Both the position numbers and the translations under genes were made by a program. Below are positions 16,179-24,200 of a stretch of 30,306 nt of DNA, piece by piece (positions within the stretch are counted from its first letter, which is position 1; each line of letters starts with the position of its first letter). The notes under the pieces were generated by a model, which saw only the letters and a program-made list of their open reading frames with translations, was not told the DNA's origin and did not search any database. Origin of the DNA: CAZSMK01 sp964608095 (GTDB lineage: Bacteria > Sumerlaeota > Sumerlaeia > MWCT01 > JAGHBZ01); assembly GCA_964608095.1 (NCBI GenBank), contig CAZSMK010000033.1, positions 1-30,306 of the forward strand, given 5' to 3'.

Positions 16179-17189
16179 ATGAGAATCGTGAAAGAAACAA
16201 TCCAGATGGCACATGGGAACGGCGGGATTCTGATGCATCGCCTGATAAAGGAACTTCTTTTACCACATTTTGGTTACGAGAAAGCGGAAGACCTCAACGA
16301 TTCGGCGATTCTGGCGATGCAGAAGAAATCCATTGCTTTCACGACAGATACCTACGTGGTCAATCCCTTGTTCTTTCCCGGAGGTGATATCGGAACACTG
16401 GCAATAAATGGAACAGTCAATGATTTAAGCGTGGTCGGTGCAGAACCGTTATATCTGAGCTGTGGTATGGTTATCGAGGAAGGATTGGAGACAGCGGTTC
16501 TGGAAAAGATCGTGAGCAGCATGGAACAGGAGTCAAAAAAAGCCGGGGTAAAGGTAGTGACGGGAGACACCAAGGTTGTAGAACGAGGAGCTGCACATCG
16601 TTTGTTTATAAATACTGCGGGCATCGGAATCCTGAAAGATAATATACCGACAGGAAACATAGAACCGGGGGATAAAGTAATCATAAATGGACCTATAGGA
16701 GATCATGGCATTGCGGTAATGATAGCGAGAAACGAATTCGATATCGAGACCCGTCTCGAGAGTGATTGTGCGGCGCTGAATCGTTTGATCGGCGCGGTTC
16801 TCGATGAAGGACTCGCTATTAAGTTCATGCGTGACCCTACTCGGGGTGGTCTAGCTACGGTGTTGAACGAACTGACCGAGGATAAATCCATAGGTATTGA
16901 ACTTCATGAAGATTCTATTCCGGTAAAACCCGAGGTACGCGAGATATGCGACCTCCTTGGATTCGATCCGTTATACATTGCCAACGAGGGAAAAGTGGTC
17001 ATGATTACGAGTGGGCAAGATGCGCCGGCGGTTCTTGACAGACTTCGACGTCATCCTCAGGGAGTAGACGCAGCCATCATCGGTGAAGTGACATCGAAAA
17101 ATCCGGGGAAAGTCGTTATGGAGACACACGTAAGCGGCAGGCGTATCATTGACATGCTGGTCACCGATCAATTTCCGCGGATATGTTGA
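16179..17189 (+). CDS. hypE: Hydrogenase maturation protein HypE (carbamoyl dehydratase)
   Basis: HypE dehydrates the carbamoyl group placed on its C-terminal cysteine by HypF, giving the thiocyanate from which the iron's CN ligands come. The protein belongs to the PurM/AIR-synthase fold: MAHGNGGILMHRLI near the start, AFTTDTYVVNPLFFPGGDIG, KFMRDPTRGGLATVLNE and FDPLYIANEGKVV. It ends exactly with PRIC, the modified cysteine. The frame is open from TTG 16110, but the extra 23 residues do not look like HypE and overlap intergenic sequence. I place the start at ATG 16179; GGGAGG at 16172-16177 is too close to it and better spaced for GTG 16188, which would give 333 residues. It overlaps hypF by 7 bp. 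Confidence 0.95.
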   Translation: MRIVKETIQMAHGNGGILMHRLIKELLLPHFGYEKAEDLNDSAILAMQKKSIAFTTDTYVVNPLFFPGGDIGTLAINGTVNDLSVVGAEPLYLSCGMVIEEGLETAVLEKIVSSMEQESKKAGVKVVTGDTKVVERGAAHRLFINTAGIGILKDNIPTGNIEPGDKVIINGPIGDHGIAVMIARNEFDIETRLESDCAALNRLIGAVLDEGLAIKFMRDPTRGGLATVLNELTEDKSIGIELHEDSIPVKPEVREICDLLGFDPLYIANEGKVVMITSGQDAPAVLDRLRRHPQGVDAAIIGEVTSKNPGKVVMETHVSGRRIIDMLVTDQFPRIC

Positions 17190-19516
17190 GCATTCATTCG
17201 AGCATCATCCTGATGGAGATATCGGGAAACATAAAGGCAACACGAATAAAAATCCGGGGACGAGTCCAGGGTATCGGATTCCGCCCTTTTGTGTATCGAC
17301 TTGCTCATGAAATGTCATTAAATGGCTGGATATTGAACGACCGTGAAGGAGTCCTTATCCATGTCGAGGGCGATTGTACACAAATAAGTGAATTTATTGA
17401 GCGACTGAAAACCGGTCGTCCGGCACTTGCCTCGTATGAAAGCCTTGACCTCGATACGGCCCTACCCGAGGGAATCGAGAGATTCGAAATTCGCGAGAGC
17501 GCCGAAGGAGGTGAAGCCACTGCAATACATGTCCAGCCGGATATCGCCACCTGTCAAGATTGCCTCAAGGAACTTTTCGATCCCACAGACCGCCGTTATC
17601 GTTATCCATTTATCAACTGCACCAATTGCGGTCCTCGATATACTATTATAAGAGACGTACCCTATGATCGCGCACGGACGACGATGAGCGAATTCCCCAT
17701 GTGTGAGTCATGCGAGTCGGAGTATCATAATCCTGAAGACCGTCGCTACCATGCGCAGCCCAATGCCTGTCCCGCATGCGGTCCACACGTTACCCTCCTC
17801 GATGGCGAGGGAAAAATTGTCAACGCTCCGGACCCAATAGAAGAGACCGTCAATCTTTTGCGAGACGGCAAGATCGTAGCGGTTAAAGGTCTCGGGGGAT
17901 ATCATCTTGCCTGCGACGCTACAAACGATGAAGCAGTGAAACGTCTACGGTCACGGAAATATAGAGAAGACAAACCCTTTGCCGTAATGATGCCAGATGT
18001 CAAGACAGTAAAGGTCTTTTGCGAAGTGCATGAAGATGAGGAGACATCACTCAAATCGTTTCGAAGACCTATAGTCTTAATAAAGAAAAGGAGAGTGCAG
18101 GGTAAGGAGAGGATTGCAGAGGGCGTGGCGCCCCACAATCCCCGGCTCGGTGTGATGCTGCCCTATACACCTCTTCACCACCTTTTGTTTCATGCATCGA
18201 AGTTGAAGGTGCTGGTAATGACAAGCGGGAATATCAGTCAGGAACCTATAGCATACGACGACGATGATGCCCTGTCGCGCCTGGCACCTATAGCTGACTT
18301 CTTCCTGATTCATAACCGTCGAATAGAGCGCCGTGTGGATGACTCTGTCGTGTGCAGTATCAATGGTGCGGAATACCCCCTGAGGCGTTCCCGCGGCTAT
18401 GCTCCCGTACCTATCAATCTTCACCGCCCGGTGCGGGAGATTCTGGCGGTCGGCGCAGAGTTGAAGAACACCTTCTGTATAGGAAAAGATAGATTTGCAT
18501 ATCTAAGCCACCACCTGGGTGATCTGGAGAATGTGGAGACGTTGGAGGCGTTTGAACGCGGCATCGAGGATTTTCAACGCCTCTTTCACCTCAAGCCGCG
18601 CTTCGTGGCTTATGATCTTCATCCGGACTACCTCTCAACTAAATACGCGCTTAGACGAACCGATCTCCGGGCAATAGGCATTCAACACCACCATGCGCAT
18701 GCGGGCGCTCTTCTCGCCGAGCACGCTCTTGATCAGCCAATTCTGTGTTTCACGTTCGACGGAACAGGATATGGCGATGACGGTACAATCTGGGGAGGTG
18801 AGGTATTGATCGCTGATTTGCACGCCTATAAGCGGTATGCGACCCTAAAACCAGTATCAATGCCGGGCGGGAATCGCGCGATAAAAGAGCCATGGAGGAT
18901 GGGCGGCGCATATCTTGACGCCGCGTTCGGCGACGCTCTACGGCATCTTAATATCCCATTTCTTACCACTCTCGAGAAGAGGAGATGGGGAATTGTCCGA
19001 AAAGCCTCGCAACAAGGACTGATGTCGCCTCAAACCACCAGTATGGGTCGTTTGTTCGATGGTGTGAGTGCAGTGCTTCAGATCAGGGAAGAAGTGCATT
19101 ATGAGGGTCAGGCTGCTGTTGAGCTGGAATATGCCGCATACATGTCGGATGACGACCAGACCTATGGCTTCCACCTGATAGAAGGAACGCCTCTCTTAAT
19201 AGATTACACTGCCATGTTCAGCGACATTATCAACGATCTGACTATGGGGATATCGAAAAGCGTGATTGCGAGAAGATTTCACAACACCGTAGCGGGGCTT
19301 ATTCTTAAAATAAGTGAAAAGGCTCGTGAAGATACGGGGCTTAATATCATAGGACTCAGTGGCGGTTGTTTTCAGAATTTTCTCCTTTTACAACAATGCA
19401 TCGAACATCTCGGTCGAGCGGGATTCAGAGTTCTTATCCACCGCGCTGTGCCAACAAATGATGGGGGTATTTCTCTGGGACAACTCGTCATAGCAGATAA
19501 CATCATCCGGCAGTAG
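17183..19516 (+). CDS. hypF: Carbamoyltransferase HypF
   Basis: HypF converts carbamoyl phosphate and ATP into a carbamoyl-adenylate and transfers the carbamoyl group to HypE. All domains are visible in order: acylphosphatase (about residues 20-105, GRVQGIGFRPFVYRLA), two zinc-finger-like units (CQDC...CTNCGPRYT at 124-153 and CESC...CPACGPH at 174-202), a YrdC-like domain (PDPIEETVNLLRDGKIVAVKGLGGYHLACDA) and a Kae1-like domain with HHHAHAGALLAEH, FTFDGTGYGDDGTIWGGE and GLSGGCFQN. The length of 777 is normal (750-780). The ATG at 17183 lies inside the hypE stop (ATGTTGA); an ATG ten codons later is also possible, and neither has a strong ribosome-binding site, consistent with coupling. HypA, HypB, HypC and HypD are not in this window. 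Confidence 0.96.
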   Translation: MLSIHSSIILMEISGNIKATRIKIRGRVQGIGFRPFVYRLAHEMSLNGWILNDREGVLIHVEGDCTQISEFIERLKTGRPALASYESLDLDTALPEGIERFEIRESAEGGEATAIHVQPDIATCQDCLKELFDPTDRRYRYPFINCTNCGPRYTIIRDVPYDRARTTMSEFPMCESCESEYHNPEDRRYHAQPNACPACGPHVTLLDGEGKIVNAPDPIEETVNLLRDGKIVAVKGLGGYHLACDATNDEAVKRLRSRKYREDKPFAVMMPDVKTVKVFCEVHEDEETSLKSFRRPIVLIKKRRVQGKERIAEGVAPHNPRLGVMLPYTPLHHLLFHASKLKVLVMTSGNISQEPIAYDDDDALSRLAPIADFFLIHNRRIERRVDDSVVCSINGAEYPLRRSRGYAPVPINLHRPVREILAVGAELKNTFCIGKDRFAYLSHHLGDLENVETLEAFERGIEDFQRLFHLKPRFVAYDLHPDYLSTKYALRRTDLRAIGIQHHHAHAGALLAEHALDQPILCFTFDGTGYGDDGTIWGGEVLIADLHAYKRYATLKPVSMPGGNRAIKEPWRMGGAYLDAAFGDALRHLNIPFLTTLEKRRWGIVRKASQQGLMSPQTTSMGRLFDGVSAVLQIREEVHYEGQAAVELEYAAYMSDDDQTYGFHLIEGTPLLIDYTAMFSDIINDLTMGISKSVIARRFHNTVAGLILKISEKAREDTGLNIIGLSGGCFQNFLLLQQCIEHLGRAGFRVLIHRAVPTNDGGISLGQLVIADNIIRQ

Positions 19517-19568
19517 AAAGACCATACCTTGATTGTAGGTGAAATTTCATTTCTTGTTCAAACTTTCC

Positions 19569-19596
19569 TTGATTTTTACAGTCAATTATCTATAAT
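19569..19596 (+). promoter_or_regulatory. Sigma70-like promoter of the HtrA-type protease gene
   Basis: TTGATT (19569-19574) and a consensus TATAAT (19591-19596) are 16 bp apart, 30 bp before the ATG. A strong AAGGAGGAG ribosome-binding site follows at 19611-19619. An additional palindrome GAAATTTC lies near 19541. The gene therefore seems to be transcribed independently of hypEF. Confidence 0.6.
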
Positions 19597-19625
19597 AGAG
19601 GTAAATAAAAAAGGAGGAGTAGAAG

Positions 19626-21119
19626 ATGAGAAGAGGTAAACTACTCGTACTGTTCTTTGTACTTGCGATTGTGATGACCAACATCGTGAGTTCAATCTGT
19701 GTAGCTGCAGAACCGCCCACCGCGGAGAATGGCAAGGCATTCCTGCATGCCTTGAGCGACGCATTCGTGGACGCCACGGAGAAAGTAAAACCTGCAGTGG
19801 TAAGTGTTATCTCCATCCAGAAAGTCAGGGTCGCCATGCCACAATTCGGCTCACCTGATATGATGGCTCCTTTCAAAGATTTCTGGGGAGATGATTTCCT
19901 GGACCGGTTTTTCCAGCGGCGTTTTCCTGAACAGAAACCGCAGGAATACCAACGGCGCGGAGTCGGCTCAGGAATGATTGTGGACGCTGAAAATGGGTAC
20001 GTCCTCACCGTGAATCACGTGGTTGAAGGCGCAGACGAAATAAAAGTAATTCTCTCCGACAAGCGTTCGTTCACCGCAACCGTAAAAGGGCAGGATCCCC
20101 AGACCGATGTTGCGGTCCTTCAAATTGACGGCGAAGACCTCCCGGAAGTCGATTTGGGTAACTCCGATGAGATTCGTGTCGGCGATTGGGTTGTCGCTAT
20201 CGGGAATCCTTTCGAGCTCAACTACACGGTAACGGCGGGTATTATCAGCGCAAAGGGACGCTCCATAGGGATAACGAGCTCCTCCCCCGAGCAACGAGGC
20301 TATGAGGATTTTATTCAAACGGACGCTGCTATCAATCCGGGTAATTCAGGTGGTCCATTAATCAACCTCGAAGGCAAGGTCATTGGAATCAATGATGCCA
20401 TTGCCACTCGGAGTGGCGGTTATCAGGGTATAGGATTCGCCATACCCATAAACATGGCAAAGCTGGTCATGGATCAATTAATCACTCATGGAAAGGTAAC
20501 TCGCGGCTGGTTAGGCGTGATGATACAAAATGTAACGCCGGACCTGGCCGAAAAGTTCAACGCCCAGAAAGCAGCAGGCGCTCTTGTGTCGCAGGTTTTT
20601 CCAGATTCACCTGCAGAGAAAGCCGGTCTCCAGGCAGGAGATATTATTATTGAAGTGAACGAGCGAGAAACCCCCAATGTAGATGCCTTAAGAAACCTCA
20701 TTGCATTCATGCAACCTGACACAAAAGCCGAGATTACCTTTTTGCGTGAAGGCAAAGAAAAAACCACGGAGATAGAAATCGGTGAACAACCTGCAGACCT
20801 GACAACCGCGGTTGTTGAGGAAAAGACGGAGAAAACATACTTTGGTATTTCTGCTGCAGAGGCTACGACGGCAATGAAAGAAAAGTACGACATTGCAAAT
20901 GATGCAGAAGGCGTAGTCGTGGTCGGTGTGGAAGCGGGAAGCCCGGCAGCCACGGCAGGTATCAAGGAAGGAAATCTTATTGCTCAGATCAACCGTAAAA
21001 AAGTTTCTTCCTTAGACGATTTCAAAAGATATATGAAAGATGCGGAGAAAGAGGGAACTGCGCTCCTTTTAATTCAGGAAACGCGTGGATCACGTTTTGT
21101 TATTCTTTCAAAGGAATAA
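19626..21119 (+). CDS. Periplasmic serine protease of the HtrA/DegP family
   Basis: This is an envelope quality-control protease and chaperone that degrades misfolded periplasmic proteins. A Sec signal peptide (residues 1-28, ending SICVAA) is followed by a trypsin-like domain with His131 (TVNHVV), Asp161 (QTDVAVLQID) and Ser241 (NPGNSGGPL). Two PDZ domains follow, at about 290-385 (TRGWLGVMIQNV ... AGLQAGDIIIEVN) and 400-490 (YFGISA ... AGIKEGNLIAQIN). The length of 497 with two PDZ domains fits the DegP/DegQ/MucD type. It has its own promoter and a strong terminator, so it is monocistronic. Exact orthology to DegP, DegQ or MucD cannot be decided, so I give no symbol. Confidence 0.95.
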   Translation: MRRGKLLVLFFVLAIVMTNIVSSICVAAEPPTAENGKAFLHALSDAFVDATEKVKPAVVSVISIQKVRVAMPQFGSPDMMAPFKDFWGDDFLDRFFQRRFPEQKPQEYQRRGVGSGMIVDAENGYVLTVNHVVEGADEIKVILSDKRSFTATVKGQDPQTDVAVLQIDGEDLPEVDLGNSDEIRVGDWVVAIGNPFELNYTVTAGIISAKGRSIGITSSSPEQRGYEDFIQTDAAINPGNSGGPLINLEGKVIGINDAIATRSGGYQGIGFAIPINMAKLVMDQLITHGKVTRGWLGVMIQNVTPDLAEKFNAQKAAGALVSQVFPDSPAEKAGLQAGDIIIEVNERETPNVDALRNLIAFMQPDTKAEITFLREGKEKTTEIEIGEQPADLTTAVVEEKTEKTYFGISAAEATTAMKEKYDIANDAEGVVVVGVEAGSPAATAGIKEGNLIAQINRKKVSSLDDFKRYMKDAEKEGTALLLIQETRGSRFVILSKE

Positions 21120-21158
21120 ACAAAGTTACAATCTTTGCTCCATGGTACGAGGTGAATG

Positions 21159-21205
21159 AAAGGGGCGGGAAAGAGAGGGGACCTCTCTTTCCCGCCCCTT
21201 TTTTG
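21159..21205 (+). terminator. Strong rho-independent terminator after the HtrA-type gene
   Basis: A perfect 20-bp stem (21159-21178 paired with 21182-21201) with a 3-base loop GGA is followed by a run of T. The GC-rich core reads GGGGCGGGAAAGAGAGG on the left arm. It lies between two convergent genes (the HtrA-type stop at 21119 and the kinase stop at 21234). On the minus strand the stem is followed by TTTCATTC, so it may terminate both transcripts. Confidence 0.93.
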
Positions 21206-21233
21206 TATAACGATAAAACGAACCGAAAAATGC

Positions 21234-24200
21234 TTAGACCTTTTTCTTCCTCTTTTTGAGAATATCTTCCACCTTCCAGAGCAATTGATGAACTTGATAT
21301 GGTTTCTGGATAAAACTGTTCATGCCGTTTTTCAGAAGTTCATTGGCTTTACTGTCCTGGCTGTAGCCGGTAGATACAAGAATTGGAATATCCGGATTTA
21401 TCTTGTTGAATTCGCGGCAGACTTCAAATCCATTTATCCCCGGCATAATTAAATCAAGTATAATCCCACTTATCTCATCCTCATATCTCGAAAAAAGATG
21501 GAGTGCTTCTTCTCCATTTAGAGCAATCACTGTTCGATATCCATGTTGTTCCAGGATGTCTTTCACAAGATTGCAAATAAGCTCTTCATCGTCAATGATA
21601 AGAATTAATTCACCGCCGCCTTCGGGGATATTCTCGGGAGCACTCTCTTGACTGAGCACTTTTTTGCTTACCGGGAGATAGACTTTGAACGTTGACCCCT
21701 TACCGGGTTCACTGTCGACATGTATAAATCCGCCGTGATTTTTAGCGACCCCAAAGGCAAGGGATAAACCCAATCCTGTTCCCCTTCCCTGATCTTTTGT
21801 GGTAAAGAAGGGTTCAAAAATACGGGTGAGGATTTTCTGCTCCATTCCCACGCCTGTATCGGAGACGGATAGAGTCACATACCATCCGGGAACAGCGCCC
21901 ATGTATTTTCTACCAATATCGTGTGAGACATACGCTACACCGGTCTCGATGGAAAGTGTCCCGCCATCCTCCATGGCATCCCGTGCATTAACGCAAAGGT
22001 TCATGACCACCTGTTCAATCTGACCGGGATCCACTTCAACGGTAGAAAGATCTTCATGGAGGTTCGTTGTTATCTTTATAGATTTATCGAATGTTTCCCC
22101 GATGATTTTCAGGGTATCTTTGACGACGGTGTTTAGATTAAGTGGTGATGTTCTTGACATACCCCCGCGTGCGAAGGCAAGAAGTTGTGCGGTTAATTCG
22201 GCGGCTCGAAGTGAACCTTTCTCGATAGCGTCTATATAATTAAACACGGGGTCTTCCGGTTTGATTTTCATTTTGAGAAGCGAGGCATAGCCGAGAATCC
22301 CGCCAAGAATATTATTAAAATCATGGGCGATTCCTCCGGCGAGGGTCCCAATACTTTCCAGTTTCTGGGCCTGAAACAACTGCTGTTCCAGCTCTTTTTG
22401 TTCAGTGACATCACGCAATATTCCTCGATAACCTATGATGTTTCCCTTGTCGTCCCGCAAGGCTGATGCAGTAACCTGTCCAGTGAGTTTTTTTCCGTCT
22501 TTCCCTTTATAGCTTACCTCATAATCTTTGATAAACCCGTCCTTTGCGATAACGCCTGTCAATCTTTCTCTATCAACCGGGCTTGTATACACTTCATGTA
22601 TCAGATCGAGATTTAACATTTCCTCACGGGAATTATACCCCAACAACTTAACCCCACTTGGATTGATATCGAGTAGTTTTCCGTCATAAGAACTCATAAA
22701 CACGACGTCTCTGGACTCTTCGAATAACGTTCGATATTTCTTTTCCGATTCGCGAAGGGCTTCCTCGGCTTGTTTTCTGTCCGTAATATCTCTTCCGAGA
22801 GCAACGGAGCCTATGGTTTCGCCATTTTCATTAACAATATTGCGCGAATGCCATGAGATGAGTTTATAGTCTCCGTCCTTGGTTCTAATCCTTGTCTCGA
22901 GATCTTCAACCATATTTCCCTTGATGATGGCTGATGCGAGGGAGGTAATTGTGCTGCGATATTCCTCATCCGGGTACAGCCACTCCCAGATTTTTGAGTA
23001 TCCCAGTACCTCTTCCCTTTTGTACCCGCTGATTCGTTCTGCTGCTTTATTCCAGATAACGACATTTCTATTTTTATCCAGAACGTCCAGCCAGACATTG
23101 GCATTATCTATGACAAGATCAAGAAATTGAGAGAGTTTGCGTACTTCTTCCTCTGCGCGCTTAAGATTTGAAATATCCAATGCAATCCCAATGGTGCCTA
23201 TAATGTTTCGAGATTCATCAAATAAAGGTTCAATATGAGTTTGATACACCCGTCCCTCCCATGTTTGAGTAAAGCTGACGGGCTCTCCCTTGAGCGCGAG
23301 TTGAGTGTTCTTGACGAGGATCGAGTCGGAAGGTTTCTCTCTGAACTTTTCATGAAGAGCGATGCTGAAACTTGGCTTAGCCTCGTTTTCAGAGGTGATC
23401 GACTCTCGACCGAGTACTGAAATCGAGTTGAGTTTATTATCAGTAGTCCATACGAATGCCGGCATTTGTTCGAGGATAAGTCTCAGGTGCGCTTCCTTTT
23501 CGGAAAGCTCCTGCTCGATCTTTTTTCGATATGTTATATCCTGGAGTATTCCCAGCGCTCCTATGACTTCTCCGGTGCGTTCGTCCCGAAAAGGTACCGA
23601 ACAATCATTTATCCATTTAGTCTGATTATGGAAAGTTCTGATGCGCAAATCGACTCGATATCTATTTAGCTTACCTTGCTTGAACAATTTGCCATATTCT
23701 TTTGGATCCGATATTACGCCTGGATCATTAACCACTATCTCTTCTATCAGGTCATGGAAGTTAGTGAAATTTAGCTCATCGGGGGAAATACCCACTAAAT
23801 CCTCGATTCCTTCACCTATGAAGGCATACTTATTATCTGAGTACAGAAGGTGGTAAGGAACACAATCAGCATTTTCTATGACGCGTCGATAAATGTCATG
23901 AGTGCGTTTAAGTTCATCCTCAGATCGCTTTCTTTCGAACGACTCGAGGTTAAGGGAAATGAGATCGGCAAGAGAAGAACAGAAATCTTTTTCTTCAGGT
24001 GTCCAGTGTCGAAGAGGACCGGTATGCTCATGACAAATTGTACCCACCATCTTACCATTACTTCGAATGGGTGCATCGAGCATCGAGGATATATTGAGAG
24101 GGATAAGATAATTCTGAGCGAATTCGGCTGTGCGCGGGTCGGATACGGCATTATGGGCATCAATGGTTCGGCACGTTTCAAGCTCCTCGAAATAGTGTGG

